64,000 nt of DNA from Sipunculus nudus (lineage: Eukaryota; Annelida; Sipuncula; Golfingiida; Sipunculidae): positions 41,087,973-41,151,972 of the forward strand of contig CM049319.1 in assembly GCA_026874595.1 (NCBI GenBank), written 5' to 3'. A program made the translations under genes and the position numbers. Below the pieces are notes generated by a model. It saw nothing but the letters and a program-made list of their open reading frames with translations, made no database searches and was not told where the DNA came from. The number at the start of each line of letters is the position of its first letter. Positions within the stretch are counted from its first letter, which is position 1. This document shows positions 31,740 through 45,474 of this stretch, piece by piece.

Positions 31740-33594
31740 CCGTGTTTATTGCTTTTTCAACACTTAAACAGCATGAAATTTTCCAGACGATTTGTTCGAT
31801 ATTTTTTCTATTATGTATCCCCATAGGTTCATGAATATGATCTTTGCGTATTATTGTTAAAGCCAAGAATTCTCCTCACAGAAGATCTATCTGCTCATTC
31901 AGGTAAAGGCCGAGTCATTCCATTATAATCTGCATTGCCTGTTCAAATAATTATGTCATCTTGATCTTACGTGGGAGATTGCCAGACCATGTGCGTAACA
32001 GACGCATGGGCCTCAATAGATCTTGCCCCTGCATGGAGGTTGCCAGTTAAGATCGGAAATAGTTGAATACTTTGAAAATGTGAATTTGTTCATAATCCAA
32101 TATGATATCCACCTTGGGAAATACTTGTTTAACGTACTCTCCTCCGGTCTTACGGAATTATACAAGATATTCGTGCTCAGAGGTCACCTTTGCGTTCGCC
32201 TACATTACCAGGAGGTCACGGCCATATAAGAAATTATTGCAAGCTTTTCCTAACGTTTGCATCGTCTGCAAGCGTGTAACAGCTTGAAGGAAGAAGGGAC
32301 ACGGGAAATACCATCCGATGAGGATGGAGAGCTGGCAACAGACCTGTCAGGTAACGAACAGGACTTAAATTCAAACCTCAGTGACCAACTAACAATCAGG
32401 CAAAAGTGAACGACTCGCAAGCTTAAAACGGGATTGACTGTCTGCGATACCTTGCAAGTCCCCATGTCAGTGGGATGGAAATCAGAGGAGTGCCGGTTGA
32501 CGGAAGTCTAACCAAGATTGGTGATACGGTTGCTGCTTCACGAGTGTCCAAAAATGGAGGAAAAAGCAAAACGTGTCCCTCTGCCTGGGAATTGTAAATA
32601 CCTGACACAGGTGAAAGTAATCAACAAGTTACCCAGAAGTCATGACGCTCAGCTGAACTCTGACACTGAGAAATTCTTTCAACGAGTGCTTTTCACCAGA
32701 AACGATTGTCTGCAGTCTAGTGGCAGGACTGCGTTCATCAGAGTCTGAACACGATGTCTGTAAGCGTAAATCCTAAGTATCCAAGGAGGCCACGGTGATA
32801 CCTCTGTAACAGAATTCACAGTTGATATCACAATTACCAAAGGACTGGTAATCCGGCCATCTGTATCTGTTGTGAGCACTTCCAGTAACAGACCAAGGAC
32901 ATTATTTATACGCGAAAAGATAGAGTTACTGAATATCGTTGTGTGGAGACACATTCAGTGTCCTAGTGCCGGATGAATCCAGGAGACATCAGCTGTGAAA
33001 GACATTGAGTCTTAGTTCATATAGAATAGGCTGTGCACCTATCAGTCAGTGATTTGTGGACTTGTACTCCAGGGAGGAACTGTTGAATGTTGGATTCCTC
33101 TGTAAATACATAAGATCGAGAGGACTGAGCGAGCTTCTTGATATTCAGATGTCTATTTTGTGCTATGGTCATGTGATCAGGAGCCGTGTAAACAAAGAGA
33201 ACTTCCATGTGCAGTGTACATATAGGACTTAGTTATATTGTTTTCTTATGTAGACGCTTGTGATCATCTATATATTAATATGTGTGGAACACCTATCCAG
33301 ACAAATGTAGGTGTATATTTTTTTAACATATTGATTTGTGTTGTTAACTTATGCCTTATGCATCTTTTAGAGTGTATGTATGAGTTCCGACAGGTTTGGT
33401 TTTCCATTTAAAGGTACCTGGTCGTCCATTACTTTGGACGTGTGACATTGAATGGCGAGCGTGTTTCCAGTATTTCTCGCCATATTGAATGGCGAGCGTG
33501 CCTTGAGGATTGAACATCCTATCAGGATATTTTCCAGAGTATTTGGTGAAATTTTCACTTTGATTAATGATATAAACGTGAAGATGCAGAGCGT
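31740..33594 (+). other. Decayed retroelement-like DNA, 5' of a Gypsy element
   Basis: No intact gene. An acidic frame at about 32282-32410 (LKEEGTREIPSDEDGELATD) and a 76-residue frame at 32518-32748 (including LPGNCKYLTQVKV) look like gag-type protein, possibly of a retroelement. The similarity is recalled rather than tested. It may be the leader/gag of the element at 33595 or of another one. Confidence 0.3.
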
Positions 33595-35960
33595 GAGCAA
33601 GTAGAACATGAAGCTCAGAGAGCTCACAAGATAGAAATGCTGAAATTGAAATCAGCATTCAGCAGTGATGAGGATGATAGTAAACAGATGAGGAGTAGGG
33701 AATCGGTCCAGAAACTTAGGCTCCCTCCTATTCACGAGCAGCTCGACAGGCTAGACGTGTTTCTCGAGCCATTTGAACGGTTAGCGTTGTCAAAACTACA
33801 ATCAAAATAGCTGGGCTATTATAACAAGTTTTGTACTTGTAGGCAAGAGCATAGCAAAATTCTTAGTCAGTTCGCGGTACGGCTTATTGGATACTTTGAC
33901 CACTGAATCATTATTGCAGGCATAGGCCATGTCTTCAACCAGTTAGTTGAATTGCTGATGTGCACACATATTTGAACTGTTGCAGTAAGTGTCTCTCTGA
34001 GTATTTTGTTCCGGAGTAGACAGTGTCACGATATATTAAGCATGGCAGAGATGGCCGATAGTTGTACGGAGGCCCATGGTTTACACAGTTTAACAGGAGT
34101 AGAGCTCCCCGTGCAGGGCAGCAAGTGATGTATATCAGGGATCACGTGATCAGTCACTTAAGCCATCAGGAGGCTTACGGTACATTGCTTCATTGTAATG
34201 GTGTTGGGCATAAGGCGCGTAAATGTAAACAGACCAGTGCCATTACAGAAGTGTAAGCCGAGTCTTTGTCAATGGTTGTCCGTGAATCCACGTCGAAAAC
34301 TGTCAGTCCTGATAATCCGGATTCGGATAAACAGGGTCAGTCATTCTGATTGACTGTTCTGGGAGAGGGTGGTAGACCTTTACCTATTTGTGAGGGGTTA
34401 GTTAACGGCAAGGCAGCCAAGAGGTTACGCGATTTCGGCTGCTCATACGTGGATCCAGACCAGTTCACCGGACATAACGTCGAGTGTCGGTTGTTTGACA
34501 GATCAGTTAGAAGTTTTCCTACCAAAATGATTAGTGTTTATTGTCGCTATTTTGTGGGAATTATCGAAGCGATGTCTGAGATGCCGTTTGCAACTTAGCA
34601 GTAGGATATGTATCAGAAGTGAGGGGTCCGAACGATTCGAATCCAACCTTTTAAGTCTGATCCGAATTCAGACATAGTGCATGACAACATATAGTCACCA
34701 CCAAAAGTGACGTCCACACTATAAACACTTGCCGCTGCATGTCAGCAAAAGTTGCCAACGCAAAGTTTACATGTAGCCAGTCCAGTTGCTGATGGAAGTA
34801 GATCAGTCGTTAGCTCCTTACTAGAAGCTTTCTAAGTCTGCTAGCGGAAGTGATATTATGGCGATAATATGGCGATTATTCTGCAGATCGCGTCCAATTT
34901 GTCAGACAAGAGTTGAATCTCAACATGTCTTAGCGGCAATCACCTTGAATGTGAAAGAATCCTAATAAGAACCGATTTTTTTTTTTTTTATTGTGGAACC
35001 GAATCTTCCTTAGTCGGAGAACCAACCTCATGGGAGTAAACGAAACCTCCCACGTGTCGTTACCGTCAACAGTGTGCAGCCAAACTGAAATCCGATCTAA
35101 AATCAGTGAGATGTTAGAGTTAGGCATAATTGAGAGGTCAGAGTTGAGTTTTCTTGTCACCATGCATTATACTGCGTAAATCAGACCGAAAGATCAGATT
35201 TGTGATCGATTACTGTAAGTCGGTTAATTTAGTCAAGAACCGATTCCACAGCCGAAAACACTGTTCACAGAAGTAGCCAAGATCAGATACTTTACCAAGA
35301 TTGATCTGACGAAAGGCTACTGGCAGATTCTGATGTCAGCGGAGTCTAGAGACAAAACGGCATTTGTAACGCCAAACGGATATTACCAGTTCCGGTGACG
35401 GCAGGGACAGTGTTCACCTACATGATGCAGAATTTGTGCAGCGACATGCCGAACGTGATATGTTACATAGACGATGTGCTAGTACATGTGGAAACATTGG
35501 GACGAGCATGTTAGAACACTCAGAGAAGAAGTAGCTAGACTAGAGCGAGCCAACCTTGCAGCTAAACCAGCGAAAACATTCATAGGTGATCGCAGTCCAG
35601 AATTTTTGGGCCACCTTGCAGGCTACCAAACCATCATTGCTGCAGAAAATGCTGAGCATGGATAGACCGAAGACTAAGAAAGCATTCTGAGTTCTTACTG
35701 GTTATTACTGGAAGTTCGTGCCGAGCTATGCCGAGATAGCATGAGACTGCCGGATTTCAGTAAGCAGTTCTGCCTGAAATGTGATGCATCAGATGTCGGA
35801 ATCGAAATTATCCATATGCAGGACACGATTGGATGATGCATCTTATAGCTTCTGCTAGCAGGAAATTACTTGCTTAGGAGAGAAATTACTCAATCATTGA
35901 GTGAGTGTTTGGCAATTGTTCAGAAATTTGAGATGTACTTGTCATGTAGACTGTTCATGA
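33595..35960 (+). pseudogene. Ty3/Gypsy retrotransposon remnant (gag, protease, RT, RNase H)
   Basis: In broken frames: gag-like LPPIHEQLDRLDVFLEPFER (about 33720-33780); a zinc knuckle with its first Cys lost (HCNGVGHKARKC, about 34191-34226); protease-like VNGKAAKRLRDFGCSYV, where the catalytic D(T/S)G has become DFG (about 34400-34450); RT with MLELGIIERSE, KIDLTKGYWQILM and CYIDDVLVHV (about 35110-35490); RNase H with FCLKCDASDVGIEI (about 35768-35810). Integrase was not seen. Multiple stops and frameshifts show it is inactive. No LTR pair was recognised. Confidence 0.85.
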
Positions 35961-36779
35961 TTCAAACAAAACACAAATCTCTTAAGTGTAATAGCAAAGC
36001 CAATTGAATAAACAAGAGAGTAATGAGATGAGCCATACTGTTACAAGACTTTTGATTTTAGATACAGGCTGTGACTGGCTAACTAAACCTTGGGTCAGAC
36101 TTTTGAGTAGATTGCCAGAGTGTTGAACTAAATTTGATATTATGAATACTTGTTAAGACAGACAAGGTATATAGATATGAATTGATAGTTTGGATAATGT
36201 TTCACATAACGTGTAAGGAATTGTATACTGTTTTCACATCAGTTGTAATGGATCATTACTGCGTATCGAGATAATACTATAAATTTTCTTTTAAATGGGT
36301 GAGTGATGCCACCAGAAGACTGTGACTTATTTTATTGCATATTTGAGTAGGGAGTATAACCAGATAATTTTTTATTATTAAATTATTTATTGTACATAAA
36401 TATTGGGTATCATCTTTAGATGATAGTGTGAGAACTTAGGTTAGAGAACCAAGGTGCCTCATTTGATGTTAATTTCAGTACAGTTTAATTCCGTGGGAAC
36501 GGTCTCCTGTCTAGACGGTCTCTAAAGTAACGTTGTTTACTATAGACTTCAAAGGCCAAATACCTTCTTATTTGCTTTCCTCACGATTTGATCTCAGGAG
36601 GTGTGTCCATTTTAATATTCATGTAATTAATGAGAGTTGGCATAATATAGTGAAATTATTGGCCAGAAGACGGTCAGGACTTGTCCCATCAGCAAGCACA
36701 TATTCGCCATGATTGAAAAAAAATCAACACAGTTGCCTTTTCAGCATGCCAGATTGATCGAAAATGAAGTATGGGAAAT
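35961..36779. other. AT-rich DNA between two Gypsy remnants
   Basis: Neither a gene nor a repeat partner is recognised. Confidence 0.4.
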
Positions 36780-38411
36780 AAAGAAGAAACAGAGAGATTC
36801 TTTAAACTAAAACCAACCTTTGCCAAGGAGCGAACAGAGGACTTGGCTGTCAGCTCCAATTCAGATTCCACTATTTTCGACGCATTAGTAGGAGAACCAA
36901 AGGAGTCTTGTAATTACATTGAGGGTGTGAAAACAAAATGTCTTGTTGACACCAGATCCATTACCACCACCATGTCAAAGAAGTTTTAAGAGGATTATCT
37001 CCGTCCAATTGGAACCACTACACTAATTGCTTTCCATGGAAGTAGGTGGTGGACATCAACTGAACTACTTAGGTTACGTAGCTGTAAATGTTTATCTGCC
37101 CCTGAAGGTTATGGAAAATGGTGAATAGCCCTTCTTAATGCTTGTTGTGCGAGACACTTCATACAAAAGTGATGTTCAGGTCTGTGTTGGCACCAACATC
37201 ATTAGACACTGCAGCGACAGATACCGTCAGCAATTTGGCATGAAATTTTTACAGTCCATGTCCTTGCAAGGCGCTTTGTATCTTGCGTTTCATGCACTCA
37301 GTATGATTCACAGCTGCAAACCAAGTGATAAATTATGGTCTTAGTCACACTTCAAATGCATCACGTGTTCTTGTTGAATCAAGTCAGAGACAAGCTATAC
37401 CTGGCAGCCTGATGCTGATACCGGAGATGAAGAACATTCAAGCTACAGGGTCTACAACGAGAGTGAATGTCTCGATGTACAATATAGGATCCAAGAAAGT
37501 CACTATACCAGCTAAAACAATAATTGCAGAACTCCATACTGTAACTAAGGTAATACCCACTGTCGAGACGCCAAGTGATGACTTGAACATGAATTTATCC
37601 AGATCCTGTTTAGATGACAACGGCATGAAAGATGTAACCGCGTTCCTTAGACGATGGCAAAAGGTATTTTCAGTCGGGATTGAGGATCTCGGTCACACCG
37701 ATGCAGTTACACACATAAGATTTATCTCTCGGACTACACTACATTCAAGGATAATACCAGACGCATCCCTCCTGCCATGTATGATGAGGTGAAACAGCAT
37801 TTTGCTGAAATGTTGATGCTAGAGTAATCCGCAAGTCTGGGTCCCCTTGGTCATCCAATATTGTTTGTGCCAGGAAGAACGATGGTTGTCTAAGGCTTTG
37901 TATCGATTACCGGAGACTTAATGTCAGAACAAAGAGAGATGCCTATGCTTTCCCTAGAGTAGAGTACTCACTTGCTAATTCTAGGATCTTTGTAACCGTT
38001 ATCTCCGCAGTGGTTACTGGCACTTTCAATTGGCAGAAGAGGACAAGGAGAAAACAGCATTCGCAGTAGATCCACTTGGGTTTTATGAGTGCAACAGGAT
38101 GCCTTTGGGCTTAACAAACGTCCCACATCATTCCAAAGATTGATGGAACATTGTCTGCATGATCTTTTTGTTTTTACATAGACGATATTTTGATATTTTC
38201 ATCTACTGTCGAAGAACACATCCAACGACTTGACAGAGAGTTCAAGCGACTTCATCATTATGGACTTAAGCTAAAACCTTCAAAGTGTTCCTTTTTCAAG
38301 AGCAGTGTTAAATACCTAGGGCATTTTATCTGCTTAGATGGAATCCATACTGACCCACAAAAGTTGAAGCACTGTCCATATAGCCCATGTCAACTGGTCA
38401 CCGATGGTTAG
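36780..38411 (+). pseudogene. Second Ty3/Gypsy remnant (protease and RT)
   Basis: Frames in order: retropepsin-like GVKTKCLVDTRSITTTMSKK (36930-36985, catalytic DTGS changed to DTRS), then LVVRDTSY (37141-37164). Next is the protease-RT linker in 37325-37792, with VTAFLRRWQKVFS and DLGHTDAVTH. RT fingers follow (KNDGCLRLCIDYRRLNVRT, about 37872-37930) and then FYIDDILIFSSTVEEHIQRL (about 38172-38232), whose YIDD is the polymerase active-site motif. SVKYLGHFICLDGIHTDPQK is at about 38308-38367. RNase H and integrase are absent. The lineage differs from the two other Gypsy remnants in the window. Frameshifts and stops make it non-functional. Confidence 0.88.
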
Positions 38412-38701
38412 CCGATCTTGCCAACTACAATTTTACCATTCATTACCTTGAACGTTGTTTTACTGAAATAAAATTTAGAGTCTAAGCCTTCAAATTATCA
38501 GGACTGCATATTATTGTTAAAATTATTAATAAAATAAAATATACATACCAGGCTGGGTAGAATTGACTGCTGTTTAGAGTGAAGAACCCACAGGATGTGA
38601 TTGACACGGTCAAACACCCATGAGGTTAGCAGGTGTAGGGTGTCAGTTCAAAGTACTGACTTCCTTGCTTGCAGCTCCACTGCTCAGATCCGATAGAGCA
38701 G
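38412..38701. other. Unassigned DNA
   Basis: Flanks the inverted repeat. No gene is recognised. Confidence 0.4.
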
Positions 38702-39388
38702 GGATCACCAGGGCAAGACAGTTTTACCCCAGAGGGGCAGAGGGGGAGTCCTTAGCTGCCTGTGATTGGCTGATAGCAGTTGACCAGATGATAAGCAACT
38801 GTAATGGGCTCATGTCAGTTTTCGGACAATAAAAGAACACGGCATGGAAGTTACATCCCTCCTCCTATAAGGAAAATTTTACACTACATTGGAAAATTTT
38901 TGTAATAGCACTCAAAATACCTAACCTTTAGGAGAAGTTTTGTTTTGTTTGTTTGTTATAATACCAAAATATGACTGGTAACCTGTGTATATGCTGTTAG
39001 CCAGCTACCCTACTCCCACGTGGGGAGGGAGGAGGTAGGTTTATCCAGTGCTACAATAGCGGGTAGGGAGTATTCTCTCTCCACACAGTACCACCGGGGA
39101 TTAGGGACTTTGCAGTCTGATAGATGTTTCGAAAGTTCAGGGATTGTCTAATTTTTATTAGACATTCAAAACTATAAGGCATTCAAGGTGACATCAATGA
39201 CATTCAAACATGAACAAGGAACAGTAAGTTACTGTATGTTATAGTCCATTAGTCAGCATTGTGTCCATATAGGACTTAATAAATTGTCAGTCCAGTTGGT
39301 GGCGCCACAGGCCTCAGAATTACCTCAAGGTGAACTGCATTTATAATAGCGTCCAATATCTGGCTGGAATGGTGTGTTGGCTCAGGTC
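38702..39388 (+). repeat. 0.69-kb inverted repeat, left copy
   Basis: Reverse complement of 46145-46829 over its whole length, with small differences. It contains GGACAATAAAAGAACACGG, a CTCCCTCC-type pyrimidine/purine tract and GGTGGCGCCAC near 39299. It might be a solo LTR present twice in opposite orientations; TG..CA ends were not identified. Confidence 0.85.
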
Positions 39389-39568
39389 ACAGCATGATTT
39401 CTGTAGTAGAAGAGCTGAGCCGGACCACACTGGGAAAGCTACACTGATGGCTTACAACTTGTTCATGCGAGAATGGAATCTCTGAAAGTAGGATACAACA
39501 GCAGCAGTATCCATCCTTATGATAAAAGTATAATTTCTGCAACTGTTACCTCGACATGACTATTTAAA
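39389..39568. other. Unassigned DNA
   Basis: No gene or repeat partner is recognised. Confidence 0.4.
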
Positions 39569-39960
39569 CGAGTGACCCATGGGTCATGACGCTCAGCTGC
39601 CAAGCATGACCTGCGACATCATGGGCTGCGATTCACAACTTCTAGTAAAATTGTTGCAGAACCTACATGCCAATTTTGTTTAAACTTTCTACGTTGCCAT
39701 CAATTCTTATCATATATGTCTGGTTAAAACATAGTGAATGATGGTCTGAGGCAAAATGTATGGTTGTTGAGCTATCAGGAACTAATCCCACAGCTTGCTC
39801 GATACCTGTCAGTCTCAAAAGGAATACCACACAGGCCACATATAAGATCTAAATATAGCAAAGGATCAAGGAAATCCATGCAAGAATTATTGAGAAACGG
39901 GTGCTTCCATATTAATTTTTATTCAATACAGGTCTCTGTTGTTACTGCTGGTTGCTGAAA
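39569..39960 (+). repeat. Family-B repeat, 3'-truncated copy
   Basis: Head palindrome TGACCCATGGGTCA at 39573-39586, followed by about 380 bp collinear with 15361-15720, stopping near 39960. Confidence 0.8.
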
Positions 39961-41001
39961 AATGGGAAATTATTCATCTTGTTTATAGTACAGGTCTGTC
40001 AACAGAATTGTGTGTGGTTGGGGGGGGGGGGGAGAGAGAGAGACTACCTGTGGTATTAACTGCAGACAGCCTGAATTAGCTCAACAAAGAGAGAGGGCTT
40101 GCAGGAGTGATGGGATTACATAACAACACCCTGGGCACAGAGAGCTATACTGAATGACCTACAGTGACCCCTAAGTGAGCTGCTTGACAATGTAAGGGAA
40201 TACAACAAGAGCCTCCACAAAAAATCAATAACTAGCCTAATTTTTTAGCTTTTATTTTAAAATTAAAGATTTTAACAGATTAAATTCTTGTGTGTACATG
40301 CTGTGAATATAAAATCCACATTACATACTGGAAAAAAACGTGCCGTGGCCAAAGTTGGGCAAATTTAAGGTACTGATTTTATATTTATGCTAATAACTTG
40401 AAATAATTACAAAATTCAGATCTAATTTTTGGTGTACAATTGAATCTTGATAAAATGAAGTTATATCCCTGAAAAAAAGTCTCTAGCTTCAAGAATTATT
40501 ATGCTGAGTGAGTAAATATATTTCCTTACTTTTTTTCAAGTTGCATTATGTTTGGGTCCATAAGTTCAACAAATTACACAATACTGACCTAATTTTTGGA
40601 ATGTACATAGGAAATGTATGGAAGAATATGCATATTTACTATGATCAAATTTAGATCATAGGTTTTGATATTAGGCATTCCTGAAGTGTAAAAATGATTT
40701 TAATAAAAAAATTGAGGTTTTCCTTAATTTCTCAAAGAAAAAAAAAGTCACAGAGACCCAGTTTTTGGCTTGGATGGAGATCTTAGGGACATCTAGCATT
40801 ATGCCAATTTTTGGATTACCAGGCAAAGTTGTAGTAAACAAAAGTGGGATCATGATGCTAGAAAATACAAATACACCAAGGCCTCTATAAAACTCCAATA
40901 GCTAGACTATTTTTAAGCTTATACTAACAAATTTCAAAATTCATCATTTTAAATCCATATGTAAACTGGCTGTGAAAAGTGAATCAACTGTACTAACGAG
41001 A
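39961..41001 (+). repeat. Family-C repeat, tail-less copy
   Basis: From about 40070 it matches 1000-1700: CTGCTTGACAATGTAA, GTGCCGTGGCCAAAGTTGGG and GGAGATCTTAGGGACATCTAGC. The GACGGACGG block and hairpin are missing. A poly-G run with GA repeats lies at 40020-40045. Confidence 0.7.
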
Positions 41002-42966
41002 AACAAGGCCTACAGGCCTAATGCAAACCTGTGCATTGGGAAATACACCAGGTATAATGATTCAATGCTGGACCATTACTTTTCATGTATATGAACAATG
41101 CAAGTACTAAACATTTTGAATAAGAAACAATTACACAAATATCACTGCTTAAATTCAGGCATGGGTGCACACAACACAAAAACGATTGTAGCTGGCACCA
41201 CTAGTCTTGTATACAATGAAGCTATTAGAGATAGACACATATGCCCAATTTTCAGACTGATATATCAAACCCCTCCTGAGAAATAAGCAGGGACACACAT
41301 TGTGCAAATATTAATGTAGGTGGCACCACCAGTCTTGTATATGACAAAGCTATTCGATATGTATGAGTATGCCCAATTTTCAGACTGATATATCAAACCC
41401 CTCCTGAGAAATAAGCAGGCACATACACTGTGCAAAAGTCAATATACATGGCACCACCTGTCTTGTAAATGAGAATACCATCAAAGACACATAGACAGGT
41501 CAAAATATCAGTCCAATACATCAAACTTTCCCAGAGTTTGATGCACTGGGCTGACAAGGCTAAGGTGAGTAAGACAGTTCCCCCCCCTAATTGCTGCCTT
41601 AAGCTACTGCACTAAGTGAACTCTTTGACCTGCACCTGGCTAGACTGAGTGAACTTTTGACATGTACCTGGCTGCACTGAGTGAACTCTTGACCTGTTGC
41701 ATAATCTGACACAGGTTGCAGTCTGCCAAAGCTATAAATAGATTCAGGCTGAACTTTGGGTGCCAAATATGATGCAGTGAGCATTCTGCTAAAGCTATAA
41801 ATAGAATGCAGCTACTGCACTGAGTGAACTCTTGACCTATACCTGGCTGCACTACTTCCAATCCTGGCACTGTGCCAAAACTATTTATAGAGCTGACATC
41901 ATCTTGGCTAATGGCCTACATCATAGCACTTGCAATCTGCCAATGGTTAACCAAGTGCTGCCATCTGAACACAAAAGTGGTCCCTACTTGAAATGACTTT
42001 GAAATTTATTTTCCCAATACAAGCGGACCTTTTATAAAAAAGAAATCAGGAATATATGTAAAATTATTACGGATGCATACTGAATGCAAAATTAAAATAC
42101 AGATATGTCTCATTGATGGCAAATTCTTGAATTAACTCAGCCAAAAAGAACTGAACCAAAACTATTTGAACAAACTTGAATTATCAACATCTGAGGATAA
42201 TTAATGTGTGAGATTTAAGAATTTGGCCCGGTGGTTTTTGAGAAGAAGATCTTTGTAGCCACTGAGCTAAAATCGGCTGTTATGACATATGAATAAATTC
42301 AGCGTCCCATAACTTAGCCAAAAGTCACTGAATAGAGACCATTTGAACAAATTTGAGAAAGCACTACCCTAGGATAATTTCTGTGCGATATTTAACATTT
42401 TGGCTATACGGTTTTAGAGGAGAAGTTTTTTGTAGCCCTCAGTGTGATACAGGCACTGATGACCCCCCTACAAAAAAGGCCGATGCAGGTGGCGCCACCA
42501 ATACCTCAATTTCAGATATGACCTATGTGACCAACATTGGAATAAAATTTGGTAAAGATAGCTACAGCCATTTCTGAGATTTAAATTTTAATATGCTTTT
42601 TTGCACAGTTAACAAAGTTCAACCTCCTGTATCTCGGCCAAAAATCTCCGAACTGGAACCATTCGAACAAACTTGAGGAAGATTGTTCCAGGGATCATTT
42701 CTGTGAAATATTGGACTATTTGGCAGGACAGTTTTGGAGAAGAAGATTTTTAAAGCTTTTTTTAGCTTTTTCCCTATAAAATCTAAGAAAATGCAGTTAA
42801 ATTAAACAAAATCCGATATAGTTTTTTGGATGACTGATTATTTGCAAAAAAATTGGTGTTGCTAGCTCCTGCCGTTTTTGAGATAGCTATGGTTAACGTA
42901 CAGACGACGCACTACAGACGAAGCACGACGCCGCGCCATCGCATAAGCTCACAGGTTCGCTAAAAA
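41002..42966 (+). mobile_element. Family-A dispersed repeat, copy A2
   Basis: Head AACAAGGCCTACAGGCC at 41002. The body has CTGAGTGAACT reiterations (41610-41700), one 177-bp-type module, GGTGGCGCCACC (about 42488) and a GTTAACGTACAGACGACG block. Tail AGCTCACAGGTTCGCTAAAAA at 42946-42966. It joins the next family-C body without a spacer. Confidence 0.85.
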
Positions 42967-43570
42967 CGTGCCATGGTCAAATTTGGGCAAAATTTAAGGT
43001 ACCAATTTTTTATTTTTGCTAATATTTAAAAAGATTTTGATCTAATTTTGGGTACAGAATTTAATTTTGATTAATAAAAGTGATATTAGTTGTTAAAAGG
43101 CCTTAGCTTTAACATGTTTTGTATTAAGTGATCAAATATCTTTCCTGATTTTTTACAAAATGCATTATGTTTGAGCCAATAAATTTTTTTTTAATTATAT
43201 AATACAGACCTAATTTCTGGCAAGTAAATAGGAACTATATAGAGGAATATTTATGGAAAATATGAGGAAAAACAGATGAGTGGTTTTGATATTAGGAGTG
43301 TGAAAATAGGTTTTTAATGAAAAACTGAGGTTTTTCCTTAATTTCTCAAAAGAACGAAGTCGCAAAGACCCAGTTTTTGGCTTGGTAGTAGATCTTTGGG
43401 ACATCTAACATTATGCTGAATTTTGGATTCCTAGGTCTTACGGTTTCAAAACGTGCCACATCTACGGACAAACCGACCGACGGACGGACAGACGGATGGA
43501 CAGACGGACGGACGACGGAGAATGGACCACGACTATAGCTCAGATGACTTATAGTCAGCTGAGCTAAAAA
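42967..43570 (+). mobile_element. Family-C dispersed repeat with hairpin tail
   Basis: The body begins CGTGCCATGGTCAAATTTGGG. A GACGGACGGACAGACGG block precedes the hairpin 43537-43565 and GAGCTAAAAA. The short minus-strand frames within it are not coding. Confidence 0.85.
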
Positions 43571-44330
43571 TAACACATAAGTTTACACATAATAAAACAT
43601 AAAGGGTGCTGATAAGCGGCCCCTTTGAAAAACATTAAAACTGTTAAACAGTTGATCTAAGTTTCTTGCACACATGATAAAATAACAGCATGACAACAGA
43701 TACATCATGACCCTCTAGTAGGCACAATCTTGGCTCTTTTCTCCGTTTCATACAGAGGATATAAAACTAGGTGTAACTATGGTCCACAGAATTTGTATAG
43801 ACCGAAGACATAGTTGGACAAAAGTACCCACCGCATCAGATTTAATGGACAGTATTTTCTTTGTACCCTGTCTGTTCTCACAACTGTAACGGTATTTATT
43901 AAGAGCCTTGTCTGGCTGAAACATGACTCCTCACTGAGCTAATTAATATTTTGACCACAGGTCTACTAATATATAGCAAGATGTACAGGCACACTGTACC
44001 ATCAGCTGTGGTTAGTATTTGGACGGTATTATTTAGGCCCTTACGGTCGAAACATATGTAAAAGGGTATTGCTGCCACTTTGTAAAAGATAAAGAAACTA
44101 GACATTTCTTGGCACCGCAGGTCCCAGAGTATCCCAAGACATAGTACGCCCCCCCCCCCCCTTAAGAATAGGCGCCCATTTTTAGCAGCATATACTGACA
44201 CTTGGCAAGCAATTATTGTTTCTTCCTTCTATCAGTCCATGCAAGCTTACTTGAGATATTTAAGAAGATAGTATCTATCGGCATATACTGACACTTGGCA
44301 AGCAATTATTGTTTCTTCCTTCTATCAATC
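43571..44330. other. Unassigned DNA with a short duplication
   Basis: CATATACTGACACTTGGCAAGC plus its downstream sequence is repeated with a period of about 92 bp (44189 and 44281). Another piece (CCATGCAAGCTTACTTGAG) recurs at 45205. No gene is recognised. Confidence 0.6.
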
Positions 44331-45000
44331 TACAATCTTTTTGAAGATGTTGGTCCTGTGACCTTGATATTGATCATCGACTTTTATATATAAATCGGTA
44401 GAGGTCTAGATTTATTGATGGGCCATATATAAAAAAAAATTGATAGGGGTCTTCCTCTATTGGCAGATGAACTATATGTGCAAGATGAAAGGTCTGAGAT
44501 GAAATGTTTGGCTCAAAATGCATCCACAATCTTTTTAAAGATGTGTCCTGTGACCTTGACCTTTGACCTAATGACCCCAAAATCAATTGGGGTCTTGCTT
44601 TTTCAATAAGACATATATAAGTCAAGTTTGAAATCAATACATCAATAAAAGCAGGAATTATCATCCAGAAAATAATTTTTTGACAGATAGCTCCAGTGGC
44701 CTTGACCTTTGACCTTGTTACCCCAAAATTGATATGGATCATCCACTATTGGCAATAGAGCAATATATTCAAGATGGAAGACCTGGGATGAAAGTTTGGC
44801 TTAAAATGCATCCACAGTATCTTTAAAGATGCGAGTCCAGTGACCTTGACCTTTGATCTCATGACCTTTGAAATCCATATGGTTATCAACACTGGAGATA
44901 TCATAAGAGGTGTGTGATTTTCACCAAATATGGACACATTAAATGTCAAGGCCACTCTCACGGTAAAGGTCATGACCCAAATGTAAAAAGACCTCATCCC
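44331..45000 (+). repeat. Family-B-like fragment with TGACCTTTGACC array
   Basis: Modules of about 140-150 bp carry exact TGACCTTTGACCT at 44557-44569 and 44703-44715 and a variant near 44841. There is no head palindrome and no tail. Minus-strand frames over it follow the repeat period and are not genes. Confidence 0.7.
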
Positions 45001-45340
45001 ATATCCCATCTCTCTACATGTGCATAATATGAAAGAAATCTGTCCATTAGTTTTTTACTTAAAATGCTTACAGAACAGTCAAGTGGCAATTATGGGGGTA
45101 TTAAAAGGCGTAAAAACAAGAAAAGGATAATAGGTGGCGCCACCAGTTTCCGGTATGTCACAAGGCTATCCAAGATCTTCGGTCATCTCGATTTTTGGAC
45201 CAGTCCATGCAAGCTTACTTGAGTTATTTAAGAAGATAGTATCTATTGGCTGAGCCATTCTAACATAGCGCTGGTAATATATCCCCAAGGCTTTTAGTCT
45301 TTTCACACACACACACTCAGCCTTACACACACACTCACAA

Positions 45341-45380
<40 letters not shown>

Positions 45381-45474
45381 AGATTGTTACAAAACCATGG
45401 GGTTTTAAGTGCTCAACTAATCCAAGGATCCTTACAAAACAGAGCTGTCGAACACAAGTAATGTGTTTACCAGC
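45001..45474. other. Repeat fragments and TA microsatellite
   Basis: GGTGGCGCCACC at about 45131; (CA)n and (TA)n tracts at 45305-45378. No gene is recognised. Confidence 0.6.

Noticed and set aside
42353-42577. Frames with DTGTDDP and KKADAGGA-like peptides in several family-A copies
   Set aside because: The peptide comes from translating the repeat around the GGTGGCGCCACC palindrome; frames are closed by stops in other copies.
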